From Flavobacteriales bacterium (lineage in GTDB: Bacteria > Bacteroidota > Bacteroidia > Flavobacteriales_D > Sanyastnellaceae): 7,105 nt of DNA. Shown in pieces: positions 1-5,747 of the stretch. Location: assembly GCA_028825055.1 (NCBI GenBank), contig JAPKAW010000092.1:1-7105 (forward strand). The letters run 5' to 3'. The stretch's first letter is position 1. Each line of letters starts with the position of its first letter. The position numbers and the translations under genes are program-made. The notes beneath the pieces are model-generated. The model did not search any database, was not told the DNA's origin, and worked only from the letters and a program-made list of their open reading frames with translations.

Positions 1-105
1 GACAATGCCTTTTCCAAGACTGGAACTGACTCCTCCCGTTACGAAAATATACCGGCTGTTCCTTACCGTTGTTGAAGAGCCAGAAATTGAGGAGGTTGTT
101 TGCAT
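1..105 (-). CDS. pyrG: CTP synthase, N-terminal fragment (runs off left edge)
   Basis: CTP synthase makes CTP from UTP, ATP and glutamine in the cytoplasm, the last step of de novo pyrimidine nucleotide synthesis. Only the first 35 codons are present. After a Ser/Thr-rich leader (residues 2-13) the frame reads NSRYIFVTGGVSSSLGKGIV, the nearly invariant start of the amidoligase domain with its nucleotide-binding GGVxSxxGKG loop (residues 24-33). The ATG at 105-103 is the only usable start: an in-frame TGA lies about 50 bases upstream and no other ATG, GTG or TTG lies between it and the conserved block. This gives a leader roughly a dozen residues longer than in E. coli PyrG. The gene lies 105 bp downstream of the AI-2E family gene on the same strand, so it may have its own promoter in that gap, but I see no convincing one. 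Identity is firm; the start is fairly firm. Confidence 0.93.
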   Translation of the reverse strand, partial: MQTTSSISGSSTTVRNSRYIFVTGGVSSSLGKGIV

Positions 106-175
106 GTTCCCGAATTCAATATAGTGAATACGGGGTTTAAAGTTATGGCCCTTGAATCAAAGGACGAAGCTTGTG

Positions 176-190
176 TGAACATCTTGTTCA
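176..190. repeat. Perfect 15-bp palindrome upstream of pyrG
   Basis: TGAACA-TCT-TGTTCA is a perfect inverted repeat with 6-base arms and a 3-base centre. It lies between the stop of the AI-2E family gene and the pyrG start, about 70 bp before the latter. It is not followed by a T-run on either strand, so it is a poor intrinsic terminator. Its size and symmetry fit a small dimeric regulator site, or it could be chance. No regulator can be named from the sequence. Confidence 0.35.
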
Positions 191-210
191 AATAAGTTTT
201 AAAGCCACTT

Positions 211-1308
211 TCAGTGCAAGTTTTTTGTCAACCGATCAATGGCCTTGAAACCGCTAAAAAGTTCTTGGGCAATGATGCGAAACAGGGTGTAGATAGGAAT
301 TGCTAGAATCATGCCCGCTACACCGGCAAGGCTTCCAGCAATGCTGATGACCAAGAATATTTCTAGCGGGTGCGCGTGCACGCGATTCGCGAAAATGACG
401 GGTTGTGTGAAAAAATTATCGACAAGCTGTGCCAATAAGAAAACCAATAAACCCCAGCCTAATAGAGCAGGTAGGGTTGAGGGGTCTCCTGCGTGGGTTG
501 TGGTGATCAAAGTCAGGCCAATGAATGCGCCGGCCATCGGGCCGATGTATGGCACTAAATTGAAGACCCCCGCCAAAAGTCCAATGAGAAATGCATGTTC
601 CACACCAATGATATTCAGTCCGAGGGATACCAGTGTTGTGATAATCGTGACTTGAATTACAAGTCCTCCGAAATAACGTGTCAACAGGTGCGTGGTGCGA
701 TCCACTATGGATTGCATGCGTTCGATCATAGGGTCAGGTGTTATCGCATCCATGATGTTGCGAAAAAGAGCGCCGTCTTTCAAAAAGAAAAACGCCATGA
801 ATAGAATTGAGAAAATGGCTATAAACCCGTCTCCCAAACGTGCAATCAGCCCCCCAAATAAGCTGCCAACGCCTTCAATCTGCACAAGCGATTGAATTTG
901 GTTGAGTAGAAATTCACTGTTGCGAAGGCCGTTGCCGCTTAAGTCAATCCGATAGAGGTCCTCGTCCAACCACTGCGTGACCCGACCAAACAATTGACGT
1001 GCTTGATCAGGGTCTAGTGCTTGAATGGCTGCCGCTTGCTCTGAAAACAGGGGGGCAAATAACTGGATTAGGGCGAAGGAAAGGCTAATCATAATAGACA
1101 AAGCAATAGCAGCTCCTATAGAAGATGGGAGGGCTTTTTTGCGAATTTGAATGCGCTGTGCGAGCAAAACAATAGGTCTTCCGACAAAACTCAATACTAC
1201 GGCGAACATCATGTAGCCAACTAGCATTCGAAACCTCCAAAGTGCGATTAGCAAGATTAAAAATCCGATGCTGCCTGCAATAGGGCGCCAGTTGATGCGA
1301 TTTGTCAT
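211..1308 (-). CDS. AI-2E/PerM family multipass membrane transporter
   Basis: A 365-residue inner-membrane protein of the AI-2E transporter (PerM/YdiK/TqsA, UPF0118) family, a typical length for it. Members are linked to export of autoinducer-2 or to sodium/proton antiport, but most, including this one, have no known substrate. Visible features: an N-terminal hydrophobic pair at about residues 11-50, a third segment near 63-85, an amphipathic, acidic extramembrane stretch at about 90-150, and a hydrophobic C-terminal half. Family signatures there are FNLVPYIGPM (249-258), VDNFFTQPVIFANRV (296-310) followed by HPLEIFLVIS, and GVAGMILAIPIYTLFRI (329-345). The frame stays open upstream to another ATG at 1380, but that would run into the sixA coding region and adds no hydrophobic family sequence. 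The ATG at 1308 begins 11 bp after the sixA stop and fits homologue length. Probably co-transcribed with sixA. Family firm, substrate unknown. Confidence 0.9.
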   Translation of the reverse strand: MTNRINWRPIAGSIGFLILLIALWRFRMLVGYMMFAVVLSFVGRPIVLLAQRIQIRKKALPSSIGAAIALSIMISLSFALIQLFAPLFSEQAAAIQALDPDQARQLFGRVTQWLDEDLYRIDLSGNGLRNSEFLLNQIQSLVQIEGVGSLFGGLIARLGDGFIAIFSILFMAFFFLKDGALFRNIMDAITPDPMIERMQSIVDRTTHLLTRYFGGLVIQVTIITTLVSLGLNIIGVEHAFLIGLLAGVFNLVPYIGPMAGAFIGLTLITTTHAGDPSTLPALLGWGLLVFLLAQLVDNFFTQPVIFANRVHAHPLEIFLVISIAGSLAGVAGMILAIPIYTLFRIIAQELFSGFKAIDRLTKNLH

Positions 1309-1319
1309 AATAGAAAGGC

Positions 1320-1793
1320 TTAGGATTCCGGCTTGAAGATGCGAATCAATTCGCCAAATCCCTCGGAAACTTCGCTCCAAGATTTCACGGTCAAGGCTGT
1401 TTCTGCAATTTCTCCAGGTTCTAAAGCATGATATTGCCTGGACAAATAGTGGATTAGATCTGAAGTGCCGGGGTTATGGGCAAGAATGCATGCGTGCGTG
1501 ATATGGTCATCGGTGTTGCAGACCTTCTGTAGTAAAGTCTGCCAATTTGCGAGATACAAACCGTCATGGTGGGCGGTTGAGCCTTGCCATTCTGAAAGTG
1601 TGGTCCACTGTGCCAAGGTTTGCACTGTGCGTGTAGCAGAGGAGCACAAGACATGCAGGTCAGGCGGACTCAAGTCACATAGTTTACGTCCTGTCGCAAT
1701 GGCTTGTTGTTTACCAAGTTGTGTGATCGGTCGCATTGAATCACGGGGGTGACTAGCTGCTTCAGCATGCCGAGCAATCCAAAGTGTTTTCAT
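1320..1793 (-). CDS. sixA: SixA-type phosphohistidine phosphatase
   Basis: A 157-residue cytoplasmic protein of the histidine phosphatase (phosphoglycerate mutase-like) superfamily, the compact SixA branch, which removes phosphate from phosphohistidine in proteins; E. coli SixA acts on phosphorelay or phosphotransferase-system components. The catalytic RHAE motif is at residues 8-11 (nucleophile H9), R21 sits in the SMRPITQLGKQQA segment, the third conserved arginine is R55 in CSSATRTVQT, and the second catalytic histidine is H106 in LAHNPG. All core residues are present, so the enzyme should be active. The ATG at 1793 places RHA in the expected first ten residues. It leads a likely two-gene unit with the AI-2E family gene 11 bp downstream and is divergent from the dtxR-like gene across a 75-bp gap. 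The natural substrate cannot be told from the sequence; no phosphotransferase or phosphorelay gene lies nearby. Confidence 0.88.
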   Translation of the reverse strand: MKTLWIARHAEAASHPRDSMRPITQLGKQQAIATGRKLCDLSPPDLHVLCSSATRTVQTLAQWTTLSEWQGSTAHHDGLYLANWQTLLQKVCNTDDHITHACILAHNPGTSDLIHYLSRQYHALEPGEIAETALTVKSWSEVSEGFGELIRIFKPES

Positions 1794-1827
1794 GCCATCA
1801 AATCTCGCTGTTAAAATTGATAAAAAT

Positions 1828-1851
1828 ATATTTTAGCCTTGACTAAATTAT
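1828..1851. promoter_or_regulatory. Candidate DtxR/MntR-type operator in the sixA-dtxR divergent gap
   Basis: The core is TTTAG-CCTTGA-CTAAA (1832-1847), a perfect 5-base dyad. Extending it outward adds ATA/TAT arms, so 9 of 12 symmetric positions pair over 24 bp. The TTAG...CTAA ends match those of the classical DtxR box. It ends 17 bp before the ATG of the DtxR-family gene and covers TAGCCTTG (1834-1841), one mismatch from the Bacteroidota TAnnTTTG promoter box, so a bound repressor would block polymerase. Seen: the palindrome and its place. Known: regulators of this family bind such palindromes, often near their own genes. Inferred: that this is an autoregulatory site. It could also affect divergent sixA. 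Confidence 0.5.
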
Positions 1852-1868
1852 GGTTACTTTCGAGCCAC

Positions 1869-2546
1869 ATGCAGACCATCAGTAGAGAGGACTACCTCAA
1901 GGCCATTTTAAAAATTGAAGAAGAAGCTGGTTCGGTGAGCAACCAGTCCTTAGTGGAGAAGCTGAGTACACGGCCTGCCTCTGTGACGAACATGTTGCAT
2001 ACGCTTGCTAATGCTGGCTGGGTAGAGCATGAGGCTTACAAAGGGGTCCGTTTAACAAGTGCAGGGAAAGAAATTGCGCTGTCCACTTTAAGAAAGCACC
2101 GGTTATGGGAAGTGTTTTTGGTTGAAAAATTGAAGTTTAGTTGGGATGCAGTGCATCAATGGGCTGAGGACCTGGAGCATGTCGGAGACGAGGAGTTGAC
2201 CAACCGATTGGATGCTTTTTTGGGCCATCCCGCATTCGATCCTCATGGAGACCCCATACCAACGGCCCACGGGAATTGGACTGATGGCCGGAATTTGATT
2301 CCTGCATCAAATGCTTTGATGGGAGATCGCATTCAATTGAAAGGTGTTGTCGACAGCGGTGAAGCTTTCCTTCAGCATTTAGATCGGTTAAAAATTGAAC
2401 TTGGTTTGATTTTGGTAGTGGGAAAATGCCTAGACTTTGATGAAAGTAAGACCCTGATTTGGCCTGACGGAAGCGAGGAGTCTCTTTCGAAGCAAACCCT
2501 CCAAAATATGCTGGTGGAACAATTAAATAATAAAGGCAAAGAATGA
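1869..2546 (+). CDS. DtxR/MntR-family metal-dependent transcriptional regulator
   Basis: A 225-residue cytoplasmic DNA-binding protein that normally represses metal-uptake genes when loaded with Mn(II) or Fe(II). Order of parts: winged helix-turn-helix at about 1-70 (EDYLKAI near the start, recognition region TRPASVTNMLHTL, wing YKGVRLTSAGKEIA), dimerisation and metal-binding helices at about 71-140, and a C-terminal FeoA-like SH3 domain at about 150-225. Likely metal ligands are D8, H77, E81, H96, E100, E103 and H104. E100 stands where DtxR/IdeR has cysteine and MntR has glutamate, pointing toward manganese, but position 11 is Lys where B. subtilis MntR has Glu. The family-typical tail GHPAFDPHGDPIP is present. 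A TTG at 1839 would add ten residues, but the ATG at 1869 matches family N-termini. The stop overlaps the ZIP gene start (ATGA), so the two are translated together. Metal preference is unproven. Confidence 0.92.
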   Translation: MQTISREDYLKAILKIEEEAGSVSNQSLVEKLSTRPASVTNMLHTLANAGWVEHEAYKGVRLTSAGKEIALSTLRKHRLWEVFLVEKLKFSWDAVHQWAEDLEHVGDEELTNRLDAFLGHPAFDPHGDPIPTAHGNWTDGRNLIPASNALMGDRIQLKGVVDSGEAFLQHLDRLKIELGLILVVGKCLDFDESKTLIWPDGSEESLSKQTLQNMLVEQLNNKGKE

Positions 2547-3367
2547 TGGATTGGATTATTGAATTGATGACGGATATGGGGCCGGTAAAAGCCGCCTTAA
2601 TCGCCACAATTTTCACCTGGTTTTTGACTGCAGCAGGGGCTTCTTTGGTGTTTTTCTTCAAAGACATGCATCGAAAGTGGTTTGACGGCATGTTGGGGTT
2701 TACAGGCGGTGTGATGGTTGCTGCGAGTTTTTGGTCGTTGCTAGCTCCTGCCATCGAAATGTCCAGTGGCGAAGGGTTTGAGCGTGTCATCCCTGCAGCA
2801 ATTGGCTTTGGATTGGGAGCGCTATTTATTTTCTTCCTCGATCGTCTCACGCCACACCTGCACATCAATTTTGCCAAAGAAGAAGCGGAAGGGCCCAAGA
2901 CAGATTGGCACCGGTCTACGTTGCTCGTTTTGGCGATTACGCTCCACAACATTCCTGAGGGATTGGCGGTTGGAGTGCTTTTTGGTGCGGCAGCCTTGGG
3001 AATGGATGGCGCTACAGTTGGAGCTGCGGTAGCTCTGGCCATTGGTATCGGAATTCAAAACTTTCCTGAGGGATTGGCGGTCAGTATGCCCTTGCGCCGT
3101 CAAGGTGTTTCCCGTGGTCGCTCCTGGTGGTTTGGCCAGCTTTCAGCAGTTGTCGAGCCCGTCGCGGGTGTGGTGGGAGCTCTTTTGGTAATGCAAATTC
3201 AGCCCATCTTACCCTACGCTCTAGCCTTTGCGGCTGGTGCAATGATCTTTGTGGTCGTCGAGGAGGTAATCCCTGAGACCCAACGTGATCGCTACACGGA
3301 TTTTGCTACCCTCGGCTTTATTGGTGGGTTTTTGGTCATGATGGCCTTGGATGTTGGTCTTGGTTGA
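2543..3367 (+). CDS. ZIP-family divalent metal transporter (GufA/ZupT-like)
   Basis: A 274-residue inner-membrane protein predicted to carry Zn(II), Fe(II) or Mn(II) toward the cytoplasm. About eight transmembrane segments are visible. The two metal-binding helices carry HNIPEG (H135, N136, E139) and QNFPEG (Q172, N173, E176); with E205 in AVVEP these match the binuclear site of the Bordetella ZIP structure, with Asn instead of Asp at one position. The TM3-TM4 loop is short, with HLH at 105-107 and an acidic stretch (KEEAEG), unlike the long His-rich loops of some ZIPs. The C-terminus VVEEVIPE...TLGFIGGFLVMMALDVGLG is typical of the GufA branch. It starts inside the stop codon of the upstream regulator (4-base overlap; a second ATG follows at once), so it is very likely controlled by that regulator. 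It converges on mpl with 14 bp between stops and no obvious terminator. Metal specificity cannot be read off. Confidence 0.93.
   Translation: MMDWIIELMTDMGPVKAALIATIFTWFLTAAGASLVFFFKDMHRKWFDGMLGFTGGVMVAASFWSLLAPAIEMSSGEGFERVIPAAIGFGLGALFIFFLDRLTPHLHINFAKEEAEGPKTDWHRSTLLVLAITLHNIPEGLAVGVLFGAAALGMDGATVGAAVALAIGIGIQNFPEGLAVSMPLRRQGVSRGRSWWFGQLSAVVEPVAGVVGALLVMQIQPILPYALAFAAGAMIFVVVEEVIPETQRDRYTDFATLGFIGGFLVMMALDVGLG
2952..3081 (+). repeat. 19-bp exact direct repeat inside the ZIP gene
   Basis: TTCCTGAGGGATTGGCGGT occurs at 2952-2970 and again at 3063-3081, in the same frame, 111 bp apart. Each copy encodes PEGLAV in one of the two metal-binding transmembrane helices. Amino-acid similarity between these helices is expected from family symmetry; identity of every codon is not required by it. 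Confidence 0.9.
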
Positions 3368-3381
3368 ACCAGCGAACGCAC

Positions 3382-4734
3382 CTAGTCAAATGACATGGTA
3401 AGCCCTGCAAACCAGCCTGAGCTCATCATCAGTAGCGTGTGGTTTTTTTGTGGGACGTGGTTCCAACGATTTTGAAGTTCTTCTCTGGAAACGATGACCT
3501 TCAAAGACGGATGGTCACCAAAGCATCTTTGGACAAATTCCGGCTCTAACGCAGGCATTTGCTTGTGTTTTAAAACGTCGGGATCAAAATATACAATGGC
3601 ATGGTCCGCGCTAGCCAGGGCATCTAGGTATGTCGGGAGGAAGTCACGGTTGAGGCTTGAAAACGTGTGGAGCTCAAAGAACGCTGTTAGAGGCCGTTCG
3701 GGATACGAAGCTTTTACGCCTGTTGCAGTCGCTTTGACTTTGGATGGGGCATGGGCAAAATCCCGAAAAGCATGAAATGTCGGGTTGGAATGCAAGGGTT
3801 CCAAGCGGCGAGAAGCTCCTGTAAAGTCACAAATGGACCGATCGAAATCAGTTGTTGAAATGCCGAGCTCTGAGGCCAAAGCTCGCGCACCAGATACATT
3901 TTGAATGTTGTGGGATCCAACGAGTCCCGTGGTCATGGTCGTGCCGTCCGGCCAGTGGACCTCCATGGTTCCAGATTCTTTTGGAATGTGAGGAGGAGTT
4001 TGGTAAGGAATTAAGTTTAAATCAGGACGATGTTCTTCCTGCATTAAAGATTTTAATGTGGGGTCGTCTTGGCACCAAATCAGCGTAGCATTGGGCGCAA
4101 GAGTTGCGATAAATTTTCGAAATTGATCTAAATAGATTTCTTCTGAAGGAAAGACATTGATGTGGTCCCATGCGATTCCGGTCAAGATCGCAAAATGCGG
4201 ACGGTACCAAAAAAATTTGGGTCGACGGTCGATTGGAGAGCTGAGGTATTCATCTCCTTCAAAAATGGCTCGATTCAAATCGGGGTTCAATAACACCATT
4301 CGGTCAAAACCTTCGAGTTGGGCGCCGACCATATAGTTTACGGGTTGGTCGAGTTTTCTGAGGACATGCAGTACCATGGAAGTGATGGTTGTCTTGCCGT
4401 GCGAACCACCGATTACGATGCGTTCCTGCTCCGATGTAGCATTGAATAGAAATTCAGGATACGATTGTACGCTAATTCCGATTGTTTGTGCCCGCAACAG
4501 TTCAGGGTTTTCAGGCCGTGCGTGCATGCCTAAAATGACGACATCAATGTCCTTGGATATGCTGTCTGGAAACCAACCATCTTGGCGGGGAAGAAGGCCT
4601 GCTGTATGCAACCGGCTTCGCGATGGCTCTAATATTTGATCGTCCGAACCTGTGACCTGGTGACCCGTGTCATGCAGGGCTAAGGCTAAGTTGTGCATGG
4701 CGCTTCCTCCGATTGCAATAAAATGAATCCGCAT
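3382..4734 (-). CDS. mpl: UDP-MurNAc:L-Ala-gamma-D-Glu-meso-DAP ligase (Mpl)
   Basis: A 450-residue cytoplasmic Mur-ligase-family enzyme that joins recycled murein tripeptide to UDP-MurNAc, feeding it back into peptidoglycan synthesis. The N-terminal Rossmann domain starts with IHFIAIGGSAMHNLALAL and SDD (30-32). The central ATPase domain has the P-loop GGSHGKTT (109-116), FEGDEYLSSPIDRRPKF (158-174) and LTGIAWDHINVFPS (184-197). SHNIQN (274-279) and RRLE (309-312) precede the C-terminal domain with DFAHAPSK (325-332), ELHTFSSLN and a closing SSGWFAGL. GGSAMHNLALAL and the whole C-terminal pattern match Mpl better than MurC. An ATG at 4839 would add 35 unrelated residues; the ATG at 4734 places the Rossmann strand immediately, as in the family. 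The gene stands alone: convergent with the ZIP gene and divergent from the EI24 gene across 96 bp. Diaminopimelate-type peptidoglycan is implied. Confidence 0.93.
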   Translation of the reverse strand: MRIHFIAIGGSAMHNLALALHDTGHQVTGSDDQILEPSRSRLHTAGLLPRQDGWFPDSISKDIDVVILGMHARPENPELLRAQTIGISVQSYPEFLFNATSEQERIVIGGSHGKTTITSMVLHVLRKLDQPVNYMVGAQLEGFDRMVLLNPDLNRAIFEGDEYLSSPIDRRPKFFWYRPHFAILTGIAWDHINVFPSEEIYLDQFRKFIATLAPNATLIWCQDDPTLKSLMQEEHRPDLNLIPYQTPPHIPKESGTMEVHWPDGTTMTTGLVGSHNIQNVSGARALASELGISTTDFDRSICDFTGASRRLEPLHSNPTFHAFRDFAHAPSKVKATATGVKASYPERPLTAFFELHTFSSLNRDFLPTYLDALASADHAIVYFDPDVLKHKQMPALEPEFVQRCFGDHPSLKVIVSREELQNRWNHVPQKNHTLLMMSSGWFAGLTMSFD

Positions 4735-4795
4735 ACCGCAAGTTGGTGAGAGATATAAGGGTGTTGAATGGTCGTAGGGATAGATGCAAACATCA

Positions 4796-4803
4796 TAGCT
4801 TTG
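4796..4803 (+). promoter_or_regulatory. Candidate -7 promoter box (TAnnTTTG) for the EI24 gene
   Basis: TAGCTTTG is an exact match to the Bacteroidota primary-sigma -7 element TAnnTTTG and lies 27 bp before the chosen ATG at 4831, which would give a short leader of roughly 20 bases. No clear TTG/TTTG -33 element is found at the usual distance, so only half of the promoter is supported. It sits in the divergent gap with mpl; I see no equally good box for mpl on the other strand. Confidence 0.38.
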
Positions 4804-4830
4804 AAATGGAACGAGATACACCCTAAGCAC

Positions 4831-5709
4831 ATGTCCCATCCCATCCGTACAATCGCCTCATCGATTCGCGTTTTTTGCCAAGCTCCTTTTTGGATTCGCG
4901 ATCGACAGCATGGCGTGTGGTACGTATATGCGATTGCTTTGGCCTTGGTAGTGTTCGGATTCAACTGGTTGGGAATGCAAGCTTTGCATCAGTGGATTGA
5001 AGATTGCCTCGTCAGAGCAGGATTGAAACAATTTATCAATGGTGCTATGGAATGGGCACACATCGATTTAGACAATAATGGCAACATGACGACCTGGCAA
5101 TCCATGGTTAGTCATCTTATAGTTATCAGCTACAAATTAATGTATTGGGGTTTCTCTATATGGTTTGAAATCAAAACATTAAAATACATTTTACTCGCAT
5201 TCAGCGGTCCACTAGTGTCTTGGGTTTCTGAGCAAACTGAATCAGAAATTACGGGCGCTACCATTGAATTTAGCGGGTCGCTTTGGGCGAGGGATATGAT
5301 GCGTAGTCTTCTTTTCGCCCTGGTCCTCTTTTTAGTGGAAATCACAGTTTCACTGATGTCTTTCGGAATCGTCACCATGTCCTTGGTGTTTTTCCCTGCG
5401 GTAGCTCCAATTCTTTCTGTTTTTGCTTTAGTGCTTGCTGTTTTCCTGAGCTCGTTTGTCTTTGGGATGGCATCTTTTGACCCTATTTGGGAGCGAAAGG
5501 GCTATGGGGTCAAGGAAAGATTGAGACGGGCCTGGTCCGAAAAGTGGAAATTATTCGGTCTAGGATTGCCGTTTCATTTTGCCATGGCCATTCCAATTAT
5601 TTCGACCCTTGTGGCACCTATTATTTTGCCCATCATTAGCTCGGTTGGAGCTGTTTTAATATCAGAAAAATCGAAATTGAATCCACCCTTAAAGGCAACC
5701 ACGGTATAA
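4831..5709 (+). CDS. EI24 domain-containing (CysZ-like) membrane protein
   Basis: A 292-residue integral membrane protein. Hydrophobic segments lie at about 30-52, 92-112, 116-133, 157-185, 186-215 and 241-278. The last region, GLGLPFHFAMAIPIISTLVAPIILPIISSVGAVLI, is the typical EI24/CysZ C-terminal signature, and FGMASFDPIWERKGYGVKERLRRAW (about 211-235) matches the family's cytoplasmic segment before it. E. coli CysZ moves sulfate into the cell; Bacteroidota EI24 proteins are mostly uncharacterised and no cysteine or sulfate gene lies nearby, so sulfate transport is not claimed. An acidic loop after the first membrane segment, DLDNNGNMTTWQ (79-90), resembles a calcium-binding EF-hand loop. 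An in-frame ATG at 4768 would add 21 polar residues, but the ATG at 4831 lies just after a TAnnTTTG box and gives a normal family N-terminus (short helix, then TM1). Divergent from mpl and convergent with aroA. Family likely, function unknown. Confidence 0.8.
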   Translation: MSHPIRTIASSIRVFCQAPFWIRDRQHGVWYVYAIALALVVFGFNWLGMQALHQWIEDCLVRAGLKQFINGAMEWAHIDLDNNGNMTTWQSMVSHLIVISYKLMYWGFSIWFEIKTLKYILLAFSGPLVSWVSEQTESEITGATIEFSGSLWARDMMRSLLFALVLFLVEITVSLMSFGIVTMSLVFFPAVAPILSVFALVLAVFLSSFVFGMASFDPIWERKGYGVKERLRRAWSEKWKLFGLGLPFHFAMAIPIISTLVAPIILPIISSVGAVLISEKSKLNPPLKATTV

Positions 5710-5713
5710 ATCA

Positions 5714-5733
5714 ATAGCTGGAAATCTAGCTAT
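5714..5733. terminator. Hairpin in the convergent gap between EI24 gene and aroA
   Basis: ATAGCT and AGCTAT form a perfect 6-bp stem around the 8-base spacer GGAAATCT; a G-T and a G-C pair can lengthen it to 8 bp with an AAAT loop. It is the only notable structure in the 38 bp between two converging stop codons, so it may end transcripts from either side. The aroA-side transcript continues into a modestly T-rich stretch (TTGATTTAT), while the plus-strand side has no T-run. A weak bidirectional terminator is a reasonable but unproven reading. Confidence 0.35.
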
Positions 5734-5747
5734 CGCCAAGGGAGATG

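Noticed and set aside
138..145. TAACTTTA on the minus strand as a pyrG promoter -7 box
   Set aside because: One mismatch to TAnnTTTG, and the nearest upstream TTTG is only 12 bases away, shorter than the usual spacing; not strong enough to list.
1309..1380. Upstream ATG giving a 24-residue longer AI-2E family protein overlapping sixA
   Set aside because: The extension is the sixA 3' end read in another frame and is not hydrophobic family sequence; the ATG at 1308 gives a normal length and spacing.
1812..1835. TAAAAT...ATTTTA inverted repeat in the sixA-dtxR gap
   Set aside because: 6-base A/T-only arms around a 12-base spacer in an AT-rich stretch are easily due to chance; the adjacent TTTAG-N6-CTAAA palindrome is the better candidate.
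2137..3042. A 301-codon open frame on the minus strand, opposite the regulator and ZIP genes
   Set aside because: It spans the junction of two confidently identified plus-strand genes, its protein is a low-complexity Pro/Ser/Lys/Ala-rich string with no recognisable motif, and it has the look of a codon-bias shadow.
4735..4839. Upstream ATG giving a 35-residue longer Mpl
   Set aside because: The added residues come before the Rossmann strand that normally begins the protein, and this start would lie inside the first codons of the divergent EI24 gene.
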